From DATJYV01 sp035499415 (GTDB lineage: Bacteria > Bacteroidota > Ignavibacteria > UBA10030), in assembly GCA_035499415.1 (NCBI GenBank), contig DATJYV010000049.1, positions 1-39,867 on the forward strand: DNA of 39,867 bases, given 5' to 3'. The notes beneath the pieces are model-generated. The model made no database searches. It was not told the DNA's origin and worked only from the letters and a program-made list of their open reading frames with translations. Positions 16,863 through 24,809 of the stretch are shown here, piece after piece. How positions within the stretch are numbered: the first letter of the stretch is position 1; each line of letters opens with the position of its first letter. A program made the translations under genes and the position numbers.

Positions 16863-17657
16863 CTAGATTTTTTCTCCGCGGCGGATCGTCCAAAAATCGT
16901 CCGAGAGATTCCTGTTGGAGAGATAATCGTACGGCATAAAAAAGTACCCCTGCAGGCCCCAATCGGGGCCCCACGAATTCCGAACGATGAATTGTCGGCG
17001 TGCGTCGTTATAACCCACGCCAAGCACAGCGTGTCCCCCCACCACACGCTCGCTTGGCTGTGGCATTGGAACAATTCCGGACTGCGCGACTTCCTGCGAC
17101 TCGAAGCTTTCATAGACGGTAAACCCGAACACGAACGGGAATCCCTCCGCGAGGCATGAGCGCATTTCGTCGAGCGCTGTGATCCGTTGATAGGAAGTGA
17201 TCTGATGCTCCTGTGCATCTTTGTAGCAGGCAGCCGTCGGCTTGGATGTGAATTTTGCAATCTTGTACGGCCACTCCCTTTCCGGGCAAACTCCCTGTTT
17301 TGCCAGCGTCTTGATACCGTCGCGAATCAGCGCTCCCGAATCGGTTTTGACGGTGTTCTCGATGACTCGTTCGTTATAGTAGATGAACAGGCGGCTGAGG
17401 TCTGCATAAGGTACCCTGTCCTTCCGCTCGAGGAATTCTAAAGCGCCCGCCAGCGCATTTGCCGTACAGCTCCCGAGATTTCCCTGATTCTCGACCGGCG
17501 AACAAGTCGCGCGCAGATCTGTTGATTCGGGCAGCTTTGCGGCAACTTTGTAGACGGCGCCGAACGCGATATCCCGATTGTCCGGGAGATCCGGAATCCA
17601 ACCATACCCTCGACGGTGCCCAGCTTTTTGTCGATGTCGAACTTGCTTCCGAGCCAC
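16863..17657 (-). CDS. Papain-like (C1 family) cysteine peptidase
   Basis: 264 residues starting at GTG 17657; no in-frame ATG is available near the N-terminus. The bacterial C1 signature YGWIPDLPDNRD (18-29) precedes the catalytic core. Gln58 and Cys64 lie in NQGNLGSCTAN, His209 in GGHAVLGVGY and Asn227 in VRNSWGPDWG, so the Gln-Cys-His-Asn set is complete. There is no signal peptide and hardly any propeptide (about 40 residues before the core), so it may be cytoplasmic or exported in some other way. Two additional Cys (52, 124) could form a disulfide if secreted. It is followed by a small gene that may encode a partner. Confidence 0.9.
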   Translation of the reverse strand: MARKQVRHRQKAGHRRGYGWIPDLPDNRDIAFGAVYKVAAKLPESTDLRATCSPVENQGNLGSCTANALAGALEFLERKDRVPYADLSRLFIYYNERVIENTVKTDSGALIRDGIKTLAKQGVCPEREWPYKIAKFTSKPTAACYKDAQEHQITSYQRITALDEMRSCLAEGFPFVFGFTVYESFESQEVAQSGIVPMPQPSERVVGGHAVLGVGYNDARRQFIVRNSWGPDWGLQGYFFMPYDYLSNRNLSDDFWTIRRGEKI

Positions 17658-18052
17658 TGCGCAATTCGATCCAGTCGTGTCCAGATTGTGCGGCGGAAAT
17701 ATACAAACGGCAGTAAGACGGCGGTATCCCTAGAACTAGGGAGGCAGAAAAAGAGAAGGGTCGAAATTACTTCAAAATGTGGGTTGAGTGAATCTCAGAT
17801 TTGCGAGATCAGGGAGCATCACTCAACGGTCAGCCGACAGCGGTCAGTCGGATTCTGAGTCGGTCAAACGGAGGGAAGTTTCTGCAGAATGATCCCCAAT
17901 GATACTCGTCCTTCGCTCCGTGAGGAGCGTGTCTTTCACTTGGCAGGCAAACATGAAGATCGCCCCCGGGCGTTGCGTACATGCCGCGACTCGAAAATCT
18001 TCCCCCGGTTTTCACAGCTTCGGAGTGCACATCGGTAGGAGGTCGCGGCAAG
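17658..18052. other. 395-base intergenic region without a credible gene
   Basis: It separates the 5' end of the cysteine peptidase gene from the 3' end of the response regulator gene. The part next to the peptidase is AT-richer and may hold its promoter (TTTGTATATTT on the minus strand near 17696-17706). At 17828-17855 there is a short 7-base-period repeat. The short open frames here cross the repeat and have no start signal or recognisable content. Confidence 0.6.
17828..17855. repeat. Short degenerate heptanucleotide repeat
   Basis: Plus-strand units GGTCAGC, CGACAGC, GGTCAGT and CGGATTC follow one another without spacers. The first three share the pattern NNNCAG(C/T). The same unit type forms a longer array at 23509-23571. 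Confidence 0.6.
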
Positions 18053-18721
18053 TCAGATCAGCTTCTCACGCAAGATCTTCGCCACCGCCGCACCGCGCGA
18101 CCGAACTTCCAGCTTCCGGTGAATATTCTTGATGTAGGTATTCACCGTCGTGTAGCCGATCCCGAGGGACTGTGCGATCAGGTTCATGCTGAGGCCGTCG
18201 ACGATTAAATGCGCTATTTCTTTCTCCCGCGGACTCAGCTTGTAGTCGGCCTTTTCAAACTCCGTGGGCGATAGGGCGCCGAGTAACTTGCCTACGACGA
18301 ACGGGTCAATCGGCGTGCCTCCCAGAGCCGCGGCTTTGACAGCCCGGGCGACGTCCGCCGGGGGAGATGACTTCAACACATAGCCATTCGCTCCAATCGC
18401 GATCGCGCGCCGGATCTTCTCATCATCCTCCACGTGCGTAAGCATGATGATCGACGTCGAAGGCGATTCCTGCTTCAGCGGTTCTATGGCCGAGAGTCCG
18501 TCAAGCTCCGGCATTTCGATGTCGAGAAGCACGACGGCGGGCGGGTCGGTTCCGCGCCGCAGGAGCTCGAGGGCCGGCGCGCAAGCGTGGAACACGGAGA
18601 GGGTAATGGCCTGATCTTCGTCGCGAAGTACGAACGAGAGAGCGTCGGTAAACTCGACACTGTCGTCGATAAGCCAGGTGGATATCCGATCTGCACGTTT
18701 CCTGCGGACCAGCTTTGTCAC
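18053..18721 (-). CDS. NarL/LuxR-family response regulator
   Basis: 222 residues. The GTG at 18721 overlaps the TGA of the upstream kinase gene (GTGA), which fixes the start; the frame is open further upstream only inside the kinase gene. Receiver domain at about 13-130: Asp19/Asp20, phospho-acceptor Asp67 (VVLLDIEMPELDG), Thr95 and Lys117. LuxR-type helix-turn-helix at about 162-222: LSPREKEIAHLIVDGLSMN and TTVNTYIKNIHRKL. It is a DNA-binding transcription regulator, expected to be phosphorylated by the kinase beside it. Targets are unknown; its own operon is a likely one. Confidence 0.93.
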   Translation of the reverse strand: MTKLVRRKRADRISTWLIDDSVEFTDALSFVLRDEDQAITLSVFHACAPALELLRRGTDPPAVVLLDIEMPELDGLSAIEPLKQESPSTSIIMLTHVEDDEKIRRAIAIGANGYVLKSSPPADVARAVKAAALGGTPIDPFVVGKLLGALSPTEFEKADYKLSPREKEIAHLIVDGLSMNLIAQSLGIGYTTVNTYIKNIHRKLEVRSRGAAVAKILREKLI

Positions 18722-20421
18722 GGCACGCCCCCTTCGCCCGGGGTCGGCGTCCGTTCTTCCCGCTCCTCCAGAACTTTCCGCACCGTGTTGACCAGCTCGT
18801 TCGACGAACTGGGCTTCATCAGAAATCTGTCGGCAACGGTTTGTTCCCACTCCTCTGGGAGTGCTGAGGCCCAGTATCCGCTCGTGGCGATAATGGGCAG
18901 TTCTGGATTCATCTTCCGCAGGCGCTGCATGAGGGTGACGCCATTCATCGCGGGCATCATCATGTCGGTAACGACCGCTTTGATCTCACCCTTTCGTTGC
19001 TGGAAGATCAGGAGCGCTTCGGCGCCATCCACCGCCGTCACCACCGAATATCCGTGCGAGCGCAGGACATCCGACATGATCTCGCGGACCGAGGCCTCAT
19101 CATCAACGAGAAGGATGAGTTCGCCCTTGGCACTCCGGCTCGCGGTCGAACCCGTTTCACCCGGAGCGTGCCCGTCGTACTCCACCGCGGGAAGGAATAC
19201 TGAAAATGTCGAACCTTTCCCCAATTCGCTTGCGACTTCAATATGGCCGTTGTGATTTTTCACTATGCCCGCTGCGGTCGATAAACCGAGGCCTGTCCCC
19301 TTCCCCATTTCCTTCGTCGTATAGAACGGCTCGAAGATCCGGTCGAGTTGGTCGGAGGCAATCCCGGTGCCGGTGTCTTTCACTCTTAGAACGACGTATC
19401 TCCCGAGTTCCGGTTTCTGGTCTCCACTCCGCTGGTCGCGTGCCAGCGTCAGATTTTCCGCCGAGATTTGGAGCTTTCCCCCCTCGGGCATGGAGTCGCG
19501 GGCGTTGATGCAGAGGTTCAGGAGTACCTGGTGGAGTTGGGTTGCATCACCGAAGACGGGCCAGAGGTCCGGCGCAAAGTTGAGCTCGGTCCGGATTGAT
19601 CGCGGGAACGATTCGCTTGCAATGCTGAACATTTCCCGGATGAGATAGGAAGGCTTGAGAAAATCTCTTTTGCCGCCGGTGCCACGGGCAAAGGCGAGCA
19701 TCTGGCGGACGATCGTCACACCGCGACGCGCGCTGGATTCGATAGTCGAAACAATCCGTCGCGAGGATTCGTCAACCACCTTTTTCCGCAGCCCTTCGAT
19801 CGAGACAACAATCGGGTTCAGAATGTTATTCAGGTCGTGTGCGATGCCGCCGGCAAGGACGCCGAGAATTTCCATACGCTGGGCACGAAGGAACTGCGCC
19901 TCGAGACGTTTATTCTCGGTAATATCCGAGTCAACGATAAGGATCGATTTCGCGTTGCCCGCATCATCGCGAACGAGCGTCCAGCGGCTGAATATCGAGA
20001 TGACTTCTCCGTTCTTCGAACGCAGCTCGATCTCCCCGCTCCACTCGCCCCTGGTTTTCGCAACGTCCATCGATAGTTCGTACAGATGAAGCGGAACGGA
20101 ACGGTAGAAGCGTTGGCGGACATCGGAGTTCAGGGCTTCCTCCGCAGACCAGCCGAAGAGTTTTTCAGCGCTTCCGTTCCAGAATTGGATCCGATGTTGG
20201 AGGTCGATCACGATGATCGCATCGGACGCCTTATCCAGAAGAGCGGCCTGCTGCCGGATTGTTTCCTGCTTCTCCCTGATTTGTTTTAATTGCGCTTCCT
20301 TCATCGCAAGCCGGACGCGCTGGTCGCGCACAAGGCCCACGACGAAGACGGCGAGGAGGCTCATCATCGACGCGATGACGATGGTGAACCCGATATAAAA
20401 CGCTAGCGGTCCGGATGCCAT
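18718..20421 (-). CDS. Hybrid sensor histidine kinase (PAS, HisKA, HATPase, receiver)
   Basis: 567 residues from the ATG at 20421; another in-frame ATG at 20433 is possible. The start overlaps the end of the upstream membrane-protein gene by 19 bases. In order: one membrane helix (about 7-31), a short coiled coil (35-65), a PAS domain (about 68-170), HisKA with His195 in GGIAHDLNN, HATPase with Asn306, DTGTGIA and GKGTGLGLS (about 300-412), and a C-terminal receiver with phospho-acceptor Asp486 (VVTDMMMPAMNG) and Lys536. The kinase itself has almost no extracellular part, so sensing may depend on the multi-pass protein encoded just upstream. Phosphate could pass to its own receiver or to the LuxR-type regulator downstream. 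Confidence 0.93.
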   Translation of the reverse strand: MASGPLAFYIGFTIVIASMMSLLAVFVVGLVRDQRVRLAMKEAQLKQIREKQETIRQQAALLDKASDAIIVIDLQHRIQFWNGSAEKLFGWSAEEALNSDVRQRFYRSVPLHLYELSMDVAKTRGEWSGEIELRSKNGEVISIFSRWTLVRDDAGNAKSILIVDSDITENKRLEAQFLRAQRMEILGVLAGGIAHDLNNILNPIVVSIEGLRKKVVDESSRRIVSTIESSARRGVTIVRQMLAFARGTGGKRDFLKPSYLIREMFSIASESFPRSIRTELNFAPDLWPVFGDATQLHQVLLNLCINARDSMPEGGKLQISAENLTLARDQRSGDQKPELGRYVVLRVKDTGTGIASDQLDRIFEPFYTTKEMGKGTGLGLSTAAGIVKNHNGHIEVASELGKGSTFSVFLPAVEYDGHAPGETGSTASRSAKGELILLVDDEASVREIMSDVLRSHGYSVVTAVDGAEALLIFQQRKGEIKAVVTDMMMPAMNGVTLMQRLRKMNPELPIIATSGYWASALPEEWEQTVADRFLMKPSSSNELVNTVRKVLEEREERTPTPGEGGVP

Positions 20422-21032
20422 GCCAACGCCCATCCAAAGAAAAAATTCGAGACGATGTGGAGCGACCAATTGATGTTCCAGACCAGCGCGAAAAACTTGA
20501 TGGGAAGGCCGAGAGCCACTTGGCCCGCAGGGTGGGTAAGAATTCCGGCGCCCGAAAAAACTGCGGTTCCCAATGCAACCATCGCGGAGCCGGAGCGAAT
20601 CAGCGGGAGGTCTCCGCGAGCGAGAACATCCAAAACGTAGATTGAGATGAGCAAGAGGATGCAGTTGCCTACAGGAATTGTGTAGGTTTCGAAGGAAGTC
20701 ATTGACTCGAGAAACAGCTTCGCAAGAATCCAATAGGTTACATACACCGTGAGCGTCACACGCAGGACGGTCGAAGCGCGGTCGGGCAAGGCGCGGACAA
20801 AAAAAAGGATCAGGACCACGAATTCGAAGAGGGCATCAAATTGGGATAAGGGATGATTGTTCAAGAGCAGGGTGCCCAGATAACGGCCCAGCCCCGTCGT
20901 TGTGACCTCGAACACGAAAAGAACCGCAATCATCTTCATTCCCGCCTCCAGCCTGCGAAAACGCACAACGCCGATCAGAGCGACCGGAATGTAGGATGAT
21001 GCTGCGATATATGCGAGAAGGGGAGGCTGCAT
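20403..21032 (-). CDS. Multi-pass membrane protein, probable sensor partner of the kinase
   Basis: 209 residues with about seven hydrophobic helices and only short loops. No signal peptide beyond the first helix and no enzymatic motif. I cannot assign a named family. The gene ends inside the start of the histidine kinase gene, so translation is coupled. Histidine kinases of the 7TM class carry such a region fused at the N-terminus; here it appears as a separate protein, with the kinase keeping a single helix. That it is the sensory or ligand-binding subunit is inferred from position and topology. Confidence 0.75.
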   Translation of the reverse strand: MQPPLLAYIAASSYIPVALIGVVRFRRLEAGMKMIAVLFVFEVTTTGLGRYLGTLLLNNHPLSQFDALFEFVVLILFFVRALPDRASTVLRVTLTVYVTYWILAKLFLESMTSFETYTIPVGNCILLLISIYVLDVLARGDLPLIRSGSAMVALGTAVFSGAGILTHPAGQVALGLPIKFFALVWNINWSLHIVSNFFFGWALAWHPDR

Positions 21033-21205
21033 GGTGCGCAGGTGCGACGATTCAGTTGCCCGGGCTCAGGACGTTTGACCCGTCGAGGAGCTGTGCGTAT
21101 CGCTCGGACGCCCGTCCGGATACGCGCAAAAACAATCCTGCCACTCGAGATCGATGGAAACGATCACCAGGCGTGGGTTGCTGCCTCCCATTTTCGCAGT
21201 CAATG

Positions 21206-21604
21206 CTATTTGCGCTGGAGTGCGCTCACCGTCCCGCAATACGGAGGGCACGGGAACATGTCCTCCGCCAGGACGCCCGACGTCAAATCCGTCCCTGTCG
21301 AATCCACCCCGACAATGACGATGGTCGGCGCTCCTTTGGCGGTCTGGGCATAGTAGAGCCGCAGGCCGACGCAACCGGGCTGGGCGAAGATTTTTTCAAT
21401 GACATTGCGGCCGAATAATCCCCCCTTGACAGCTCCCTTCTTGGCCTTTGCGTTCTGTTTCTTGACCATCTTCTTCGCTGCGTCGAGCGTGACATCGTGC
21501 TTCTCCATCCCGGTGAACGTCTTTTTCTGCTGAGCGTCGAGACCTGCAGTGCAGACGAGCGCCAAGAAGAGAAATGCGATGAGAGAACGGAAGATACGTT
21601 TCAT
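21206..21604 (-). CDS. Small secreted protein of unknown function
   Basis: 132 residues from the ATG at 21604, which follows GAGGGGG at proper spacing; the longer upstream open frame lacks this. A signal peptide is clear: MKR, then a hydrophobic core, then a likely cleavage near LDA-QQ (about residue 24). The mature part begins with a Lys-rich stretch (about 30-60) and continues into a compact domain with LRLYYAQTAKGAPTIVIVGVD and the Cys-containing motif FPCPPYCG near the end, where two Cys could form a disulfide. No family recognised. A TGAA repeat lies in its leader. Confidence 0.75.
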   Translation of the reverse strand: MKRIFRSLIAFLFLALVCTAGLDAQQKKTFTGMEKHDVTLDAAKKMVKKQNAKAKKGAVKGGLFGRNVIEKIFAQPGCVGLRLYYAQTAKGAPTIVIVGVDSTGTDLTSGVLAEDMFPCPPYCGTVSALQRK

Positions 21605-21621
21605 GAGGTACCCCCTCAAGT

Positions 21622-21640
21622 TGAATGAATGAATGAATGA
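21622..21640. repeat. Tetranucleotide (TGAA) tandem repeat in the 5' leader
   Basis: TGAA occurs four times in tandem plus TGA. It lies 18-36 bases upstream of the ATG at 21604 and just beyond the ribosome binding site, in the leader or promoter of the small secreted protein gene. Confidence 0.85.
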
Positions 21641-21694
21641 TGATTTAGGTGTAGCGCGTTCGATGCCTTTCTGCAGTTTGGTTCCCAATCCCTG

Positions 21695-23401
21695 TCAACC
21701 AGATCTCTTCACGACGACGACAGTTATGTCGTCGGTCTGTGGCTGGCTGCCGACAAACCGCTGGACCGCATTGACGAGCTCATCGATGATCTTCGGCGCC
21801 GGCTGGCGGAAGCACGATTCGAGACATCGTTCCAGCCGTTCCTGGCCAAACTGTTCGCCGCTGCCGTTCGCCGCCTCGGTTATCCCGTCCGAGTAGATGA
21901 CCAGCGCGTCGCCCGGCTCCATCGGGACCAGCTCCTGCTCGTACGCAACGTCGCTCAGAATTCCCAGAATCGTCCCTCCGGTGATGAGTTTTTTGGGTCG
22001 GGCTCCGTCACGCAGAAGAAGCGGCTGTTCGTGTCCCGCATTCGAGTAGGTAAATTGATGTCGTGCGGTGTCAAGGATACAATAAAAGAGGGTTACAAAT
22101 TTGTCGGATGCGGTGCTCTGAAGAAGAAGTTTGTTGGACCTCTGCATGGACCGCTTCGGCGATGCGCGGAGCATCATTTCGCTCCTGAGGATTGCCTGAA
22201 GGTTGGCCATGAGCAGCGCGGCGGGCAGACCCTTCCCCGTTACGTCGCCAACGCAGATGGCCATCCGTTCATCGTCGATCGGGATGTAATCAAAATAATC
22301 CCCGCTTACGACCTTCGCCGGAAGGCTGCGGCCTGCGATCTCATACCCCTCCTTCGCCGGCGCCTCCTGGGGAACAAGACTCATCTGAACATTGCGCGCC
22401 GCATGAATTTCCTTCTCCATCGCAATCTTTTGCCGCTCCAGCTCGTACACCCGCGCGTTTTCCAGGGCAAGCGCGCTATGAACCGAGAGCGCATTAATGA
22501 ATTGCTCGTCATCCGCAGTGAATACTCCCTCCTTCTTGTTCAACAGCTGCAGAACGCCGATCACTGTCTCCTGCTTGTTACGGATGGGGACGCAGAGCAT
22601 CGACTTCGTGTGGAATCCGGTCTGTGCGTCGATCTCGGGATTGAATCGCGGGTCCAGGTAGGCGTCGCTCAGCTTGATGGAATCTCCCGTGGCCGCGACG
22701 TACCCGGCGATTCCCTTGCCGACCGGAAGCCGGATTTCGACCATCGTCGATCCCTTCAGAACCTTCGACCAAAGTTCACGCTTCTGTTCATCGATGAGGT
22801 ACAACGTCCCTCCCTGCGCTCCAACAATGCTCAGAGCCGTGTCGACGATCAAGCGCAGGAGCTCGTTGACGTCAAGCGTGGAGTTGACCGTTTTGGCCGC
22901 CTCGATCAACTGCCGGAGTTTCTCCACTTCCGCGGTTGAATACTCGAAATGGCGGTTAATCTCCTTGACGAAGTAATCCTGGAGGGCGCGGAGCCGCACC
23001 GAAGCAACCTGGAGAAGTCGGATGGCAAACGGATGGTGCTGATACAGGAGGTCCTCGAAGGCCTCCCGGGGCAGCTCGTAGGTGAGACAATCGTCGTGCG
23101 CAACAATGCGCGTCATGCGGCTTCGGCCGTCGATGAGTTCGAGTTCGCCGAAGAAATCGCCGTGGTGGAGAAGGCCGAGCAAGAGCTCCTCCCGCTGCTT
23201 CGTCCTGCGCAGAATCCGCACACGCCCGTCGACGAGCAAAAACAGGCCGCGGTCGTTTTCATTCTCGTCGAGAATGCACTCGTTGGCACGGAAGGATCGC
23301 TCGATCAGCAAATCTTCCACGGCCGCAAACTGCTCGTCGGTTATGTTCTCGAACAGGGTGTTGTATCGGACACGCTCGGTGAGGTTGGTAGGCGCTTGCA
23401 C
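21695..23401 (-). CDS. PP2C-type (SpoIIE/RsbU) phosphatase with cNMP-binding and GAF domains
   Basis: 568 residues from GTG 23401, which follows AGGAAA. An N-terminal cyclic-nucleotide-binding domain (about 15-135; FGELELIDGRSRMTRI) is followed by a short helical linker, a GAF domain (about 175-325) and a C-terminal PP2C/SpoIIE phosphatase domain (about 365-565). Metal-binding motifs are SGDYFDYI, VGDVTGKGLPAALLMA, SNAGHEQP, YSDGITEA and DDITVVVV. Such proteins dephosphorylate anti-anti-sigma factors in partner-switching pathways. No anti-sigma or STAS-domain protein is in the window, so its partner is elsewhere. The first phosphatase motif has Ser-Gly-Asp where many relatives have Gly-Gly-Asp. 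Confidence 0.93.
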   Translation of the reverse strand: MQAPTNLTERVRYNTLFENITDEQFAAVEDLLIERSFRANECILDENENDRGLFLLVDGRVRILRRTKQREELLLGLLHHGDFFGELELIDGRSRMTRIVAHDDCLTYELPREAFEDLLYQHHPFAIRLLQVASVRLRALQDYFVKEINRHFEYSTAEVEKLRQLIEAAKTVNSTLDVNELLRLIVDTALSIVGAQGGTLYLIDEQKRELWSKVLKGSTMVEIRLPVGKGIAGYVAATGDSIKLSDAYLDPRFNPEIDAQTGFHTKSMLCVPIRNKQETVIGVLQLLNKKEGVFTADDEQFINALSVHSALALENARVYELERQKIAMEKEIHAARNVQMSLVPQEAPAKEGYEIAGRSLPAKVVSGDYFDYIPIDDERMAICVGDVTGKGLPAALLMANLQAILRSEMMLRASPKRSMQRSNKLLLQSTASDKFVTLFYCILDTARHQFTYSNAGHEQPLLLRDGARPKKLITGGTILGILSDVAYEQELVPMEPGDALVIYSDGITEAANGSGEQFGQERLERCLESCFRQPAPKIIDELVNAVQRFVGSQPQTDDITVVVVKRSG

Positions 23402-23709
23402 TATTTCCTGGCGTCCGTGATGGCCGGATTGAATCCGAGGAGAAACGAAGGAGGAAACAAATCAAGGTAACGATTCGGGGAGAGAAAAACAATTCGGCGG
23501 AGATGACGGATTAGCGTTCAGCCTTCAGCAGTCAGCGATCAGCTTTGAGCGGCTGGCATTTGGCAACAAGCGGACAGAACCCGCCGCTCAGGCCAGAAGC
23601 GCGTCCGATCAGAAGGGAGGTTCGGGGATTCTGAAGATGAATGAATGAGGACAGCCCGGCTCGGCGTCCTTTATTCTGAGAAGGGTTTGTCGATCTGGAG
23701 GAACAAATC
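23402..23709. other. 308-base intergenic region with a heptad repeat
   Basis: It lies between the phosphatase gene start and the galT stop. It holds the heptanucleotide array at 23509-23571 and a GC-rich inverted repeat near 23648-23671 (AGGAC-A-GCC / GGC-GTCCT). The inverted repeat lies downstream of galT but has no T-run. No credible gene is seen in it. Confidence 0.6.
23509..23571. repeat. Degenerate heptanucleotide tandem array (nine units)
   Basis: Nine contiguous 7-base units on the plus strand: GATTAGC, GTTCAGC, CTTCAGC, AGTCAGC, GATCAGC, TTTGAGC, GGCTGGC, ATTTGGC, AACAAGC. Every unit ends in GC and six end in (C/G/T/A)AGC with the register intact. Units 2-5 fit NNTCAGC exactly. The spacing is strictly 7, so it is not a codon-based pattern. 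Confidence 0.85.
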
Positions 23710-24738
23710 TCAGACGGCGACAACGGCCGACAACCGTTTTGCGGCGGATTCAGGCGTCATGTCCCGTTGCGGAGCCGCGAGCATTTCGTAGCCGACGAGA
23801 AACTTCTTTATTGTTGCGGAACGAAGGAGCGGAGGATAAAAGTGCATATGAAGATGGAATTCCGGCCGGAGCACGCCGTCGGTTGGGATTTGATGGATGC
23901 CCGCCGAGTAGGGGAAGGAGACGTCGAAGAGCCGGTCGTAGCCCGCGGTGAGGTTCTTCAAAATAGCGGCAAACGCACGACGGTCATCTTCGGAGAAATC
24001 GAGAAGGGACGAGAAATGTTCCCTCGGCAGGATCAACGCTTCAAATGGCCAGGTTGCCCAGAACGGCACGAGGGCGATGAATCGCTCATTGGCGAGAATG
24101 ACGCGTTCCCGTCGTTGGAGTTCGACCTTTGCATAATCACACAGCAGGCACGACCGGTGAGATTTCTTGTACCCCTTCATCTCTCCCAGTTCCCTGGCCG
24201 CTTCCGTCGGTATCGAGCGCTGCGCCCATATTTGCCCGTGCGGATGCGGATTGCTGCATCCCATCAACTCTCCCTTATTCTCGAAGATCTGCACATAATG
24301 AATCGTGCGATTCCTGGCGAACTTTCTGTACTCCTCGGTCCACGTCTCCACGACCTTTTCGATTGCCGATGATTCCATCCGCGCCAGCGTGAGGTCGTGG
24401 CGAGGCGAAAAGCAGACCACCCTGCACTCGCCGGACTCGGGTTCTGCATGCAGCAGACCACGCGACCTGCGTGGTGCGCGGCCACCTCGGGTGAGCGCGC
24501 TGAAATCGTTCGAAAAGACGAACGTCGTCCCGTAGCGCGGGTTCGCGGCCCCGTTCGCCCGTTTGTTCCCGGGGCAAAGGAAGCAGTCAGGGTCGTACCG
24601 GGGCGGCAATGCGGATTGAGCCGTTTCCACCTTCCCTTCCCACGGCCGGTCGAGCCGGTTGGGGGAAACGAGGATCCATTCACCGGTGAGAAGGTTGAGA
24701 CGCCGGTGAGACTGCTTTTGAAAATTGAAAGACCCCAT
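23710..24738 (-). CDS. galT: Galactose-1-phosphate uridylyltransferase
   Basis: 342 residues, the usual length. GalT transfers UMP from UDP-glucose to galactose-1-phosphate in the Leloir pathway. Zinc-site residues Cys52 and Cys55 (DCFLCPGN), His114 (SPRHDLTL) and His165, together with the nucleophile His167 in NPHPHGQIW, are all present. The second half has the HIT-fold repeat ending in PEFHLHMHFYPP. ATG at 24738 gives an N-terminus typical of the family. No galK or galE is in the window. It follows the phenylacetate operon by 71 bases in the same direction and may share read-through transcription, though there is no metabolic link. Confidence 0.94.
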   Translation of the reverse strand: MGSFNFQKQSHRRLNLLTGEWILVSPNRLDRPWEGKVETAQSALPPRYDPDCFLCPGNKRANGAANPRYGTTFVFSNDFSALTRGGRAPRRSRGLLHAEPESGECRVVCFSPRHDLTLARMESSAIEKVVETWTEEYRKFARNRTIHYVQIFENKGELMGCSNPHPHGQIWAQRSIPTEAARELGEMKGYKKSHRSCLLCDYAKVELQRRERVILANERFIALVPFWATWPFEALILPREHFSSLLDFSEDDRRAFAAILKNLTAGYDRLFDVSFPYSAGIHQIPTDGVLRPEFHLHMHFYPPLLRSATIKKFLVGYEMLAAPQRDMTPESAAKRLSAVVAV

Positions 24739-24809
24739 GGACTTAACGGAGGATGGGATTGGTGAATTCGATGATCCCGGGGGTGGATGAACAGATCGTC
24801 TCCGTCAAT

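Noticed and set aside
17830..18051. Short minus-strand open frame in the 395-base gap
   Set aside because: No ribosome binding site, no recognisable domain, and it runs through the heptad repeat.
23509..23571. CRISPR array
   Set aside because: The units are 7 bases with no spacers and are degenerate; no cas genes are present.
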